Shown piece after piece: positions 14,303 to 23,016 of a stretch of DNA of 30,230 bases. Each line of letters opens with the position of its first letter. The first letter of the stretch is position 1. Origin of the DNA: Christensenella sp. UBA1750 (GTDB lineage Bacteria; Bacillota; Clostridia; Christensenellales; UBA1750). The position numbers and the translations under genes are program-made. The notes under the pieces were generated by a model. The model had not been told where the DNA came from, searched no databases, and saw only the letters and a list, made by a program, of their open reading frames with translations. The stretch lies in NCBI GenBank assembly GCA_002315655.1, contig DCHO01000063.1:1-30230 (forward strand), in the 5' to 3' direction.

Positions 14303-14950
14303 ATGCGGAGTATTTACGAAACGGAATTGAGGGACATTCAGCGGGACAGCATTCGGATGTGCAACCTTGCCCAGGAAGCGCTGATGGACGTGATGGAGGC
14401 GATCCGCCGCCGGGACTTTGTGCGCATTGAGAAGGTACACGAATCGGACAACCGCATCCGGGAAATGCGGATGGAGATTAACGAGCGCGTGATGCGCCTT
14501 GTGGCCACCCAGCATCCTGTAGCGGAGGATCTGCGCCGCCTGTTTTATTTCATCCATGTGGCGGAGGAGATGCAATACATCGGTTATGAGACCGTTGTGA
14601 CGGGCAAGTGCATCCGGCGCACCCAGTACGGCAGGATTTTACTGCTGGAGGATATTTATCGGATGTGTGAACGCATTGACGGGATGTTCCAGAAGATGCT
14701 TTCCTCCGTTCTCGGCGACAGCGCCTCCGAAATTCGCGCCATCATTCAAGCCGACGACGATGTGGATGTGCTCTTTGAGCAGATTTGCCGGGAATGCGTC
14801 GCGCGTCAGAATGATCCGCATTCCGGCTCCGATCTGCTGATGGCCTACAACATCGCCGAGCACATCGAGCACATCGGGGATCGCATCGTCAACTGGGGCA
14901 GATGGTATCTTTATTTCCTGTCAGACTGCGAAGAAAGCATTATCGTCTGA
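14303..14950 (+). CDS. phoU: phosphate signalling protein PhoU
   Basis: A 215-residue all-helical protein made of two PhoU repeats. The start YETELRDIQRDSIRMCNLAQ, the first-repeat RMEINERVMRLVATQHPVA followed by DLRRLF, and the second-repeat end NIAEHIEHIGDRIVNW (acidic metal-binding helix) identify it. PhoU links the Pst transporter to the PhoR kinase and damps signalling when phosphate is plentiful. It follows the ATPase gene by 48 bases and ends the cluster; no intrinsic terminator was seen after it. Confidence 0.92.
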   Translation: MRSIYETELRDIQRDSIRMCNLAQEALMDVMEAIRRRDFVRIEKVHESDNRIREMRMEINERVMRLVATQHPVAEDLRRLFYFIHVAEEMQYIGYETVVTGKCIRRTQYGRILLLEDIYRMCERIDGMFQKMLSSVLGDSASEIRAIIQADDDVDVLFEQICRECVARQNDPHSGSDLLMAYNIAEHIEHIGDRIVNWGRWYLYFLSDCEESIIV

Positions 14951-15028
14951 TCTTTCCTGAAAAGCCATGAAATGATACGAATATGCCGCGCATTCTTATT
15001 GTTTATAATTATTTCACATACACAATAC

Positions 15029-15057
15029 TTGACAAAAAGATTTATCGGGTATAAAGT
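15029..15057 (+). promoter_or_regulatory. sigma-A promoter for the marR-tilS-hpt-ftsH unit
   Basis: A consensus TTGACA at 15029-15034. The -10 is either TATAAA (15050-15055, 15-base spacer) or TAAAGT (15052-15057, 17-base spacer). It lies about 50 bases before the marR ribosome site in a clearly AT-rich gap. Confidence 0.65.
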
Positions 15058-15064
15058 AAGTCTG

Positions 15065-15087
15065 TTAAGTGAACCCATATCACTAAG
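15065..15087. promoter_or_regulatory. possible MarR operator
   Basis: AGTGA (15068-15072) and TCACT (15080-15084) are inverted around a seven-base spacer, with imperfect TTA/TAA extensions outside. It sits just downstream of the predicted -10, where a MarR repressor could block transcription of its own gene. Confidence 0.4.
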
Positions 15088-15105
15088 TAATAAAGGAGCA
15101 GCAAC

Positions 15106-15561
15106 ATGAAACCTATGTACACCGAGGAGGACAAAAGAATGGAGAACAGCATTGCCAGAGTTATCCGTCTCTATTTCAACCGCACCCAGGACCATCTGTC
15201 CGAGTATGGCCTTTTCCGCGGCCAGCCCCCTATCCTTGCTTTGCTCGTTGCCGATGACGGCATGAGCCAGAAGACCATTGCCGATAAGCTTGATCTTTCC
15301 CCTGCAACCGTTACCGTTACTTTGAAACGTATGGAAAAGTCCGGCCTCGTGACCCGTCACATGGACGAGCGCGACCAGCGCGTTCTGCGCGTGCACATCA
15401 CCGAAAAGGGTCGTGATATGTTCAATAAGAGCGAGCAGACTATGATTGACGTGACCGAGGAAATTCTCGAAGGCTTTACCACCGAGGAACGCCGCGTTTT
15501 CCATGACTTTATCGCCCGCATGGCCGAAAATATGGAATCCAAGATGGAGAAGCAGGATTGA
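15106..15561 (+). CDS. MarR family transcriptional regulator
   Basis: A 151-residue winged-helix regulator. The DNA-binding part is at about residues 45-100: MSQKTIADKLDLSPATVTVT is the helix-turn-helix with recognition helix, and RHMDERDQRVLRVHITEKGR is the beta wing with the conserved DxRDxR pattern. Flanking N- and C-terminal helices form the dimer interface. The ligand is unknown. AAAGGAG at 15092-15098 precedes the ATG. Its stop overlaps the tilS start (TTGA), so it is cotranscribed and coupled with tilS-hpt-ftsH; an inverted repeat in its promoter suggests autorepression, which would then reach the downstream genes. Confidence 0.92.
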   Translation: MKPMYTEEDKRMENSIARVIRLYFNRTQDHLSEYGLFRGQPPILALLVADDGMSQKTIADKLDLSPATVTVTLKRMEKSGLVTRHMDERDQRVLRVHITEKGRDMFNKSEQTMIDVTEEILEGFTTEERRVFHDFIARMAENMESKMEKQD

Positions 15562-16880
15562 TTTTGTCCTTATCAGACAAAATGCTGACAGAGGTTAAAA
15601 GAATCGTCGGGAATCGATCCGTGTTGCTGGCCTTGTCCGGCGGGGTCGATTCCTGCGTCCTTTTGCACCTGCTGATCAAAGCCGGTGTCAGGGTGTCCTG
15701 TGCCCATGTGGAACACGGCATCCGGGGAGAAAGTTCCCTTGCAGACTGTCGTTTTGCCGAACGGCTGTGTGAGAATTGTTCTGTCCCCCTGTTCGTTGTG
15801 CATCTAAATGTTCCCCGGTATGCAAAGGAACACGGCCTTGGATTGGAGGAAGCCGCACGTTGTCTCCGCTATGCGTATCTGAGGCAGGTGGTCGCGGAGC
15901 AGGGGATAGATGTGCTGGCCACCGCGCACCATGCAGGAGATCAGGCAGAAACCGTTCTGCTGCATATTTTGCGGGGCACCTCCGTGTCCGGGCTGATCGG
16001 CATGAAGCAGGAGGAATGCGGCATCGTCCGTCCGCTTCTGCCCTTCACCAAGGAAGAAATCCTGCAATACGCAAGGGATAACAACATAACCTATGTCACG
16101 GACGAGACCAACAACGACATCCGCTATACCAGAAATTTCATCCGCCATGTGCTGCTGCCTGAGATGCGGAAGGTAAACCCTTCAGTTGTCTCCGCGCTGC
16201 AGCGTTTGAGCGTTACGGCAAATGCGCAGAGCGAATACCTGCTTGCGGAAGCTGAAAAGGTGCTGGATGAAAGAATGTCCGGCACGCATCTTTCCGACAT
16301 TTCCGATCTGCACCCGGGACTTTCCACAGAGGTTTTGTCAGAGTATCTGAAACGGTGCGGCTTTGTGCAGGACATTTCGCAGAATGATATTTTCAGACTG
16401 TCGGAGCTGTTTGAGAAGCAGACAGGCAGCCGTGTCACCATCGGAAAGCACCTGTTTGAAAAGGACGCAAGCGGCATTGTCCTTGTTTTCGGGGAAAAGA
16501 TATCGGAGGAAATTCCGCTGCATATAGGGATGAACGACACACCGTTCGGCTGCATCGAGATCACTGAGGCGGACTTATCCGAACCGCTGTCGCAGGGAAA
16601 AAACGTGCAGTTATTGGATGCCGAAAAGGCGGAAAAGCTGACCGTTCGCAGCCGCAGGGACGCAGACCGGGTGCGCCCTTTGGGAGCGGATTATGACAAG
16701 CTGCTGTCCGATGTGTTTACCGACAGAAAAGTGCCCCGCGGCAGGAGGGATTCGATTCCCCTGATCGTCAGTTGCGGGAAGATCGTTTGGGTCGCAGGTG
16801 TATGTGCCTGTGAAAATGCAAAAATCACAAACAAGACCCGACGGGTGGTAAAGATCACCCTGGACGGTTTGAAGGAGTAA
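15558..16880 (+). CDS. tilS: tRNA(Ile)-lysidine synthetase TilS
   Basis: A 440-residue N-type ATP pyrophosphatase. The PP-loop LALSGGVDS is at about residues 24-32, with AHVEHGIRGESS and ATAHHAGDQAETVLLHILRG following, and the tRNA-contacting NNDIRYTRNFIRH further on; the C-terminal part (about 360-440) is the TilS-C substrate domain. It makes lysidine at C34 of the AUA-decoding tRNA(Ile2), an essential step. The start is taken as TTG 15558, overlapping the marR stop by four bases with GGAG 8 bases ahead; TTG 15564 or ATG 15582 are possible but have no better ribosome site. hpt and ftsH follow, the usual Firmicute order. Confidence 0.94.
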   Translation: MILSLSDKMLTEVKRIVGNRSVLLALSGGVDSCVLLHLLIKAGVRVSCAHVEHGIRGESSLADCRFAERLCENCSVPLFVVHLNVPRYAKEHGLGLEEAARCLRYAYLRQVVAEQGIDVLATAHHAGDQAETVLLHILRGTSVSGLIGMKQEECGIVRPLLPFTKEEILQYARDNNITYVTDETNNDIRYTRNFIRHVLLPEMRKVNPSVVSALQRLSVTANAQSEYLLAEAEKVLDERMSGTHLSDISDLHPGLSTEVLSEYLKRCGFVQDISQNDIFRLSELFEKQTGSRVTIGKHLFEKDASGIVLVFGEKISEEIPLHIGMNDTPFGCIEITEADLSEPLSQGKNVQLLDAEKAEKLTVRSRRDADRVRPLGADYDKLLSDVFTDRKVPRGRRDSIPLIVSCGKIVWVAGVCACENAKITNKTRRVVKITLDGLKE

Positions 16881-16882
16881 GT

Positions 16883-17434
16883 ATGGAATATCCAAAGGAT
16901 GTTATTGAGAGCGTGCTGGTCACAAATGAGGAGATTCAGAGCAAGCTGGATGAGCTCTGCGCCCGCATCAACAAGGACTATGATGGGAAAGAATTGCTGG
17001 TGGTCTGCATTCTGAAGGGTGCGGTGTGCGTCTTTGCGGATGTGCTGCGCCGCATCACGATTCCCTGCAACATCGACTTCATGGTCGTGTCCTCTTACGG
17101 TTCCTCTTCCACATCCTCCGGCGTTGTGCGCATCCTGAAGGATCTGGATCACGGCATCGAGGGCAAAAACGTGCTCATCGTGGAGGACATTGTGGACTCC
17201 GGCAAGTCCATGAGCTATCTGATGGCCAACCTGCGCACCCGTCACCCCGCTTCCGTCAAACTGCTGACGCTGCTGGACAAGCCCGACAGACGGCAGGTGG
17301 AATTGAAGGCCGACTATTACGGCTTCATCATTCCCGATGAATTTGTGGTGGGCTATGGGCTGGACTATGCGGAGCAGTACCGCAATCTGCCGGACGTTTG
17401 TGTGCTCTCACCCAAGGTTTACGCGGAAAATTAA
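16883..17434 (+). CDS. hpt: hypoxanthine phosphoribosyltransferase
   Basis: A 183-residue type I phosphoribosyltransferase that converts hypoxanthine or guanine plus PRPP to IMP or GMP. The PRPP loop is at residues 97-108 (VLIVEDIVDSGK) with acidic pair Glu101/Asp102 and catalytic Asp105; LVVCILKGAVCVFADVLRRI is the N-terminal motif and IIPDEFVVGYGLDYAEQYRN the C-terminal purine-binding segment. It begins two bases after tilS ends, with AAGGAG ahead of the ATG, and ftsH follows by 27 bases. Confidence 0.95.
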   Translation: MEYPKDVIESVLVTNEEIQSKLDELCARINKDYDGKELLVVCILKGAVCVFADVLRRITIPCNIDFMVVSSYGSSSTSSGVVRILKDLDHGIEGKNVLIVEDIVDSGKSMSYLMANLRTRHPASVKLLTLLDKPDRRQVELKADYYGFIIPDEFVVGYGLDYAEQYRNLPDVCVLSPKVYAEN

Positions 17435-17461
17435 GGATAACGATCCCAGAGGAGAAACAAA

Positions 17462-19420
17462 TTGCAAAAGAAAACGAAAATGCTGCGCAGTCCGCTGCTG
17501 CTTTTGCTGGTCATTGTGCTCGCAGTGACCATGGTGCAGCTGCTCCTGCCGGGCAATGAAACCGAAAACAAGGAATTATCGTATTCCGATTTCCTCTCGA
17601 TGGTGGAAAAGAATGACATTGCCATGCTCTCCATCGACGAGGACAAGGCTTACGGTCTCAAAAAGAACTCCATGACGGCGCAGTCCGCCTTTCCGGAGAA
17701 ATACGACTTTTATCTGATCATTCCCTCGGACATCACTTCGCTCAACAGCGACATTCGCGCCGTTGTGGCCAAGCGGGACGGCGTGGAGCCCGATACCGTG
17801 TCCACCTTGAACTACGGCTTCACCCTGATCAATCAGGCCGTGGAGGAGCCCGCATGGTGGCTGGAATGGATTCCCTATGTCGTGCTGCTCGTTTTGCTTG
17901 CGGTGTTCTGGCTGTTCTTTATGCGTCAGCAAAATGGCGGCGGCAACAAAATGATGAACTTTGGCCGTGCTCATGCCAAGGTGCTGGATGAAAAGCATAA
18001 AGTGACCTTTGCCCAGGTGGCGGGTGCCGATGAGGAAAAGGAAGAGCTTAAGGAAATCGTTGATTTCTTAAAGCATTCTGACCGCTTCTTAAAGCTCGGT
18101 GCACGCATCCCCAAGGGCGTTCTGCTGGTGGGTCCTCCCGGCACGGGCAAAACCCTGTTGGCCAAAGCTGTGGCCGGCGAGGCTGGTGTGCCTTTCTTCT
18201 CGATTTCCGGTTCCGACTTTGTGGAAATGTTCGTCGGTGTCGGCGCGTCCCGTGTCCGTGACCTGTTTGAACAAGCCAAGCGCAACGCTCCCGCCATCAT
18301 CTTCATCGACGAGATTGATGCGGTGGGTCGTCAGCGCGGCGCAGGCTTGGGCGGCGGCCATGACGAGCGCGAACAGACGCTAAACCAGCTGTTGGTGGAA
18401 ATGGACGGCTTCTCCGCCAACGAGGGCGTCATCGTCATTGCGGCCACCAACCGCCCCGACATTCTTGACCGCGCTCTGTTGCGCCCCGGCCGCTTTGACC
18501 GGCAGGTGACGGTGGGCTATCCCGACATCAAAGGCCGCGAAGCCATTTTAGAAGTTCATGCTAAGGGCAAGCCGCTGGCTCCTGAGGTCAGCCTGAACAC
18601 CCTTGCCAAGCGCACGCCGTACATGACCGGCGCGGATCTGGAAAACGTGCTCAACGAGGCTGCAATCCTGGCTGCTCGGAAGAATGCGGAAAACATCTCC
18701 ATGACCGAGTTGGAGGAGGCCATCACAAGAGTACAGGTCGGCCCCGAAAAGAAGTCCTCCGTGATTACGGATAAGGATAAAAAACTCGTCTCCTACCATG
18801 AGGCGGGTCATGCGGTTCTTGCACATCTGCTGCCGAATTGCGACCCCGTGCATGAGGTCTCCATTATTCCCAGAGGCCGTGCCGGCGGTTACACCATGAC
18901 CATGCCCAACGAGGAAAAGAACTATATTTCCGGCGGCAAGCTGCATGACGAGATTGTGGAATTGCTGGGCGGGCATGAGAGCGAAAAGCTCATGTTGGGA
19001 GACGTTTCCACCGGCTCTACCTCCGACCTCTCCCGTGCTACGGATCTTTCCCGCAGAATGATCACTGAGTACGGCATGAACGAGGCTATTGGCCCTGTGT
19101 TCCTGGGAGGCGATCAGGAGGTCTTTGTGGGACGCGATTTCGGTCACACCCGCAACTATTCCGAGGAGCTGGCTGCGAAGGTCGATGCGGAGCTTTCAAA
19201 GTTCCTGCATGAAGCCATGCGCGAGGCGGATAATTTGCTGACCCAGCATAGGGACAGCCTCATTCGCGTGGCGGAGGCGTTGTATGAGCGCGAAAAGCTC
19301 GATCAGGACGAATTTGCGGCCTTAATGGACGGAAAAACCTTGGACGATTCGGATGCACGGAATACGGCTGACGAAGCCCCTGCAATGAATCCCATCGAGG
19401 AAGTTCTGAACAACAACTAA
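17462..19420 (+). CDS. ftsH: ATP-dependent zinc metalloprotease FtsH
   Basis: A 652-residue membrane AAA+ protease that degrades misplaced membrane and short-lived regulatory proteins. TM1 is at about residues 10-27, TM2 at about 138-155. The AAA domain has Walker A GPPGTGKT (224-231), Walker B IIFIDEID, and the second region of homology around ATNRPDILDRALLRPGRFDR. The zinc site is His446-Glu447-x-x-His450 (HEAGH). Length is normal. The start is TTG 17462 (preceded by GAGGAG at about 17449-17454); the next ATG would remove charged residues before TM1. It is the last gene of the unit; a hairpin follows. Confidence 0.96.
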   Translation: MQKKTKMLRSPLLLLLVIVLAVTMVQLLLPGNETENKELSYSDFLSMVEKNDIAMLSIDEDKAYGLKKNSMTAQSAFPEKYDFYLIIPSDITSLNSDIRAVVAKRDGVEPDTVSTLNYGFTLINQAVEEPAWWLEWIPYVVLLVLLAVFWLFFMRQQNGGGNKMMNFGRAHAKVLDEKHKVTFAQVAGADEEKEELKEIVDFLKHSDRFLKLGARIPKGVLLVGPPGTGKTLLAKAVAGEAGVPFFSISGSDFVEMFVGVGASRVRDLFEQAKRNAPAIIFIDEIDAVGRQRGAGLGGGHDEREQTLNQLLVEMDGFSANEGVIVIAATNRPDILDRALLRPGRFDRQVTVGYPDIKGREAILEVHAKGKPLAPEVSLNTLAKRTPYMTGADLENVLNEAAILAARKNAENISMTELEEAITRVQVGPEKKSSVITDKDKKLVSYHEAGHAVLAHLLPNCDPVHEVSIIPRGRAGGYTMTMPNEEKNYISGGKLHDEIVELLGGHESEKLMLGDVSTGSTSDLSRATDLSRRMITEYGMNEAIGPVFLGGDQEVFVGRDFGHTRNYSEELAAKVDAELSKFLHEAMREADNLLTQHRDSLIRVAEALYEREKLDQDEFAALMDGKTLDDSDARNTADEAPAMNPIEEVLNNN

Positions 19421-19427
19421 ATACACA

Positions 19428-19473
19428 AGCACCGGGATACAAGCGCTGTGTTCCGGTGCTTTGCAGTTGTTTC
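19428..19473 (+). terminator. intrinsic terminator after ftsH
   Basis: AGCACCGG (19428-19435) pairs with CCGGTGCT (19453-19460), and six more inner pairs (two G-T) extend the stem to a five-base loop. The tail is T-rich but interrupted (TTGCAGTTGTTTC). Confidence 0.7.
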
Positions 19474-19487
19474 AAACCTGCAAACTC

Positions 19488-19516
19488 TTGACAAATGGCA
19501 GGAAAAATGCACTTTT
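19488..19516 (+). promoter_or_regulatory. possible promoter for the PHP-vanW-maf-mre region
   Basis: A perfect -35 TTGACA at 19488-19493 right after the ftsH terminator. At 17 bases the -10 is only ACTTTT (19511-19516), so this promoter is poorly supported; TAATAC at 19522 lies too far away. Confidence 0.3.
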
Positions 19517-19565
19517 CTGTCTAATACTTAACAGATATTGGTTATAGAGAAGGGGAGGAAAGGTT

Positions 19566-20399
19566 ATGCTCGATCTACACATTCACTCCACCGCCTCGGA
19601 CGGCTCCTACACACCCACACAACTTGTGCAGATGGCGAAAAAGCAGGGCTTTTCCCTGATTGCAATCACCGACCACGACACCATGGGCGGCGTGAAGGAG
19701 GGACTGGCAGCCGGGAAGCAGTACGGTGTGGAGGTCATTCCCGGTGTGGAGATCTCCGCAGGGGTGGAACTGGAAGTGCATATGCTGGCCTATGGCATCT
19801 CCCCTGACGACCCCACCATGGTCGCCATGCTGGAAGATATGTCACAGGCGCGTGTGGAGAGGATGCTGGGAATCATTGAAAACCTGCGGAATTTGGGCAT
19901 TGACATTACAAGGGAAGAAGTGGAAGCCTTAGCGGACGGCGTGATCGGCAGACCGCACATTGCGCGGGTGCTTGTGGCGCACGGCGTTGTGCCGGATGTG
20001 CGCACCGCCTTCCGCGAGTACATCGGCGTCGGCGCAAAAGCCTATCAGGAGAGACGCAAGATGACCGTGGAGCAGGTGATCAGGAACATCCGCAAGGCCG
20101 GGGGCATCCCTGTTTTGGCTCACGGAGGTCTTCTAAAACTATCCGAGACCGCCTTAAATGAATGGATCGACGTCATGACCAAACAGGGGATGTTGGGGCT
20201 GGAATGCTACCATAACGCCCACACGCCGCAGATGAACGCCTTCATGCGCAAGGCTGCGGAGCGGAACCACCTGCTCGTCACCGGCGGCAGCGATTTCCAC
20301 GGCGTTGCCCGCCCGGACATTCAGATGGGCGCTGGTCTTTCTGGCTGGAACGATTGTCAGGTTTGCAGAGGAAAACTGCTCAAAGCCCTTGAGAAATAG
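19566..20399 (+). CDS. PHP-domain metal-dependent phosphoesterase (YciV/RNase AM type)
   Basis: A 277-residue PHP protein. Metal ligands are visible in the usual order: His5 and His7 (LHIHS), Asp12 region (ASDG), the ITDHDT block with His37, Glu62 (PGVEIS), HMLAYGI, GRPHIARVLV, LAHGG and the final GGSDFHG. This is the pattern of the TrpH/YciV group, whose studied members remove 5' nucleotides or hydrolyse 3',5'-bisphosphate nucleotides; the exact substrate here is not determined by the sequence. AGGGGAGGAAAGG precedes the ATG. The VanW-like gene follows after 35 bases. Confidence 0.85.
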   Translation: MLDLHIHSTASDGSYTPTQLVQMAKKQGFSLIAITDHDTMGGVKEGLAAGKQYGVEVIPGVEISAGVELEVHMLAYGISPDDPTMVAMLEDMSQARVERMLGIIENLRNLGIDITREEVEALADGVIGRPHIARVLVAHGVVPDVRTAFREYIGVGAKAYQERRKMTVEQVIRNIRKAGGIPVLAHGGLLKLSETALNEWIDVMTKQGMLGLECYHNAHTPQMNAFMRKAAERNHLLVTGGSDFHGVARPDIQMGAGLSGWNDCQVCRGKLLKALEK

Positions 20400-20434
20400 A
20401 AATTTGATGTAAAACAAAAAGCAGGAGACAGAAA

Positions 20435-22156
20435 ATGACGGAAAACAGGAGACCCGGAAACGGACAGGAGCGCTCCCGTGCCTTGCAGGACAGGCCTTTT
20501 TCGGAAACCAGACGGATGCAGCCGGTGAATGGCAATGCCCCGCGGCAGAATCCGCAGCAGCCGTCTGTAAACCGTGCGCCCGCCCACACCAAGCTGGGCG
20601 AATCCCGCTATTACGGCGCACAGCCGGACAGACGAGCAATGCCCACCCGGGAGCGCATCGAGCGCGGCGGAAACGCCAACGGTGAATTTAATTTCAAGGC
20701 GCGTCAGGCGCAGCGCAGAAAACAGAGGCGTACCAACCGCATTTTATTACTGGCCGCGTTGGTCGTTGTGGTCATTGCTGTGTTTGCCATCACCATCGCT
20801 TCCGCATTGGGCAGCGGCGCCAATACCTTTTATGAAGGCATCACCATCGACGGCTTGCGACTGAACGGCTACACCAAGGAGGAAGCCAAGGCACAGCTGC
20901 AGAACCTCAACACCGAGCGCATTGCCGGAACCTCCTTGAAGGTCGCCTACGACGGTCGGGAATGGACGATCGCGCCGGATCAGATGGGCGTGACCTTAAA
21001 CATTGACGAAAAGTTGGAAGAGGCCTGGAATTTGGGCCGTCAGGGCAACATCTTCGCCCGGAAAAAGGAGATTAAACGCCTGAAGAAGGAAGGCGCGGCG
21101 CTCTTTACCGGCATGACTTATTCCGACAGTATGCTGGAATCGAGACTGTATGAGGTCAAGGAATCCATCGACCTGCCCGCCACGGACGCTTCCATAGCGT
21201 TTGACCCCTCTCAGGAGGAAAAGTTCCGCATCACCCAGGAGAGCACCGGGCGTTCGGTCAATCTGAATACCCTCATGGCTGAGGCGAAGAATCATCTGGA
21301 CAATGACATTCACACCGCCATCACAGTGCAGCCTGAGGTCGTGAACCCCTCGGTTTATGCTGCCGATCTGGAAAATTGTACCGAGCGCATCGTGCGCACC
21401 ACCACCGACTTGGGCTCTTCCTCCGACGCCCGCATCCATAACGTGAAGCTGGCCGTGTCCTTCTTCAACGGCATGGTCGTGCAGCCCGGGCAGGAGGTCT
21501 CCTTCAACAAAACCACCGGCCCCAGAACCGAGGAGGAGGGCTACGAAAACGCAGGCGTCATTTTGGATGATGAAATCGTGGACGGCGCGGGCGGCGGCGT
21601 CTGTCAGGCCTCCACAACGCTTTATCACGCTGTTGTCAAGGCCGGGCTTGAGATCGTTCGCTCCAATAAGCACTCTCTGCCCGTTTCCTATGTGGACGTG
21701 GGCACCGATGCGGCTGTGGCTTACGATTACAAAGACCTTGTGTTCCGCAACAATACCGACACCCCCATCTTCATCGAAGGCCGCGTGTCGGGCAAGACGG
21801 TTTCCTTCTCTATTTACGGCAAGCCGCTGGATGAAGGCGTGTCCATCGACATTGTGACGGACATTTATGAAAAGATCGAACCCGCCGAGACCGAGATCAT
21901 TCTGGATAACAAGGCCGAGTTCGTCACCTACACAGACGAAACAAAAGTCAAGAAAAAAGCGCGTACTGGGTACAAAGTACGTTCCTACCGCGTTTATAAA
22001 CTGAACGGGGAAGAAACAAGCCGCGAACAGCTCCGCGACGATTACTACGAGCCCGTGCAGGGTGTGGTCTATCAGGGTGTGACCCCCCGCGCTTCCGGGA
22101 GCGGCTTATCTTCGTCTTCTTCCAAGACGAACAACAAAATTCCCACTGAGAACTAA
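20435..22156 (+). CDS. VanW/YoaR-like membrane-anchored cell wall protein
   Basis: A 573-residue protein with a basic, Pro/Gln/Arg-rich cytosolic tail of about 100 residues, one membrane helix (about 103-125) and a large extracytoplasmic part. This part has a YoaR-type putative peptidoglycan-binding domain (about 165-300), the VanW domain (about 330-460; conserved FNKTTGPRTEEEGY, GGGVCQASTTLYHAVVKAGL and the S-H-x-x-PV-Y-V block) and a G5-like beta segment (about 485-545), ending in a Ser-rich tail. VanW-domain proteins sit in wall or glycopeptide-resistance gene clusters, but their biochemistry is not settled. GGAGA precedes the ATG. It lies upstream of the maf-mre genes, consistent with a wall role. 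Confidence 0.85.
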   Translation: MTENRRPGNGQERSRALQDRPFSETRRMQPVNGNAPRQNPQQPSVNRAPAHTKLGESRYYGAQPDRRAMPTRERIERGGNANGEFNFKARQAQRRKQRRTNRILLLAALVVVVIAVFAITIASALGSGANTFYEGITIDGLRLNGYTKEEAKAQLQNLNTERIAGTSLKVAYDGREWTIAPDQMGVTLNIDEKLEEAWNLGRQGNIFARKKEIKRLKKEGAALFTGMTYSDSMLESRLYEVKESIDLPATDASIAFDPSQEEKFRITQESTGRSVNLNTLMAEAKNHLDNDIHTAITVQPEVVNPSVYAADLENCTERIVRTTTDLGSSSDARIHNVKLAVSFFNGMVVQPGQEVSFNKTTGPRTEEEGYENAGVILDDEIVDGAGGGVCQASTTLYHAVVKAGLEIVRSNKHSLPVSYVDVGTDAAVAYDYKDLVFRNNTDTPIFIEGRVSGKTVSFSIYGKPLDEGVSIDIVTDIYEKIEPAETEIILDNKAEFVTYTDETKVKKKARTGYKVRSYRVYKLNGEETSREQLRDDYYEPVQGVVYQGVTPRASGSGLSSSSSKTNNKIPTEN

Positions 22157-22171
22157 GTTGAGGAAACGAAT

Positions 22172-22426
22172 ATGAAAGCAAAAACCGAGCCTTGGATGCT
22201 CATTTTAATGATTGTTGTCGGCGCGATCATCGGCAGCCTGTTGTGGTCGCTGGTGACGCCATATCTGCCGGAGATCTTCGCCAAGTCCGTCAGCATCGGC
22301 ACCACCAATGCGCCGCTCAATGTGGATTTGGATGTGGTAAATTTCACTTTCGGCATCGTCCTTGAAGCCAACATCGGCTCCATGCTGGGCATGATTGCAG
22401 CCTTTATCATCTATCGCAAAATGTAA
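22172..22426 (+). CDS. DUF4321 small membrane protein
   Basis: An 84-residue protein with a hydrophobic helix at each end (about 8-29 and 60-80) and a short polar loop between them containing NVDLDVVNFTFG. This matches DUF4321, a small family often found just before maf in Clostridia, as it is here (10 bases upstream). Function is unknown. Start ATG 22172 with TGAGGAAA ahead. Confidence 0.75.
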   Translation: MKAKTEPWMLILMIVVGAIIGSLLWSLVTPYLPEIFAKSVSIGTTNAPLNVDLDVVNFTFGIVLEANIGSMLGMIAAFIIYRKM

Positions 22427-22436
22427 GGAAACATAT

Positions 22437-23000
22437 ATGGAAAAAATTTATCTCGCATCCAAATCCCCGCGCCGGGCAGAGCTGCTGACCCGCGTGGGTG
22501 TGCCGTTTTCCGTCATTTCCCCCGAGGTAGACGAAAACGTGTCCGGCAGACCTGCCGACATGGTGATGACCCTTGCCCGCCGCAAGGCAGAGGCCGGGGC
22601 GCAAATGGTCTCGGATGGCTTCGTTCTTGCCGCAGATACCCTTGTCTTCTTAGACGGCGAGCCGCTGGGGAAGCCCAAGGACAAGCAGGACGCACGGAAA
22701 ATGCTCTCCCGCTTATCCGGGTGCAGCCATCAGGTTATGACGGGGATGTGCCTTAGAAATGTAACCACAGGGGAAGAATTTGTCCGCTGTGACGGCGCTA
22801 TCATCACCTTTGACGAAATGACGGTGTTTGAGATCAACGAATATGTTGAATCCGGCGAGCCGCTGGACAAGGCCGGCGCTTACGGCATTCAGGGCTTGGG
22901 CGGGCAGTACATTTCCTCCGTTGCGGGCGATTATTACGCCACGGTGGGGCTGTCGCTTTTCGGCCTTCGGGCACTGCTTCACGAAGCGGGACTACATTAA
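22437..23000 (+). CDS. maf: Maf nucleoside triphosphate pyrophosphatase
   Basis: A 187-residue house-cleaning pyrophosphatase that hydrolyses non-canonical or specific NTPs (dTTP/UTP in the YhdE group). The signature LASKSPRRAELL is at residues 6-17, with VLAADTLVFLDG, LGKPKD and DKAGAYGIQGLG following in family order. The start is ATG 22437, which puts the invariant KSPRR at its usual place; the frame upstream is inside the DUF4321 gene. mreB follows 16 bases later, the common Firmicute arrangement. Confidence 0.94.
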   Translation: MEKIYLASKSPRRAELLTRVGVPFSVISPEVDENVSGRPADMVMTLARRKAEAGAQMVSDGFVLAADTLVFLDGEPLGKPKDKQDARKMLSRLSGCSHQVMTGMCLRNVTTGEEFVRCDGAIITFDEMTVFEINEYVESGEPLDKAGAYGIQGLGGQYISSVAGDYYATVGLSLFGLRALLHEAGLH

Positions 23001-23016
23001 CTTTGGAGGAACCTGC

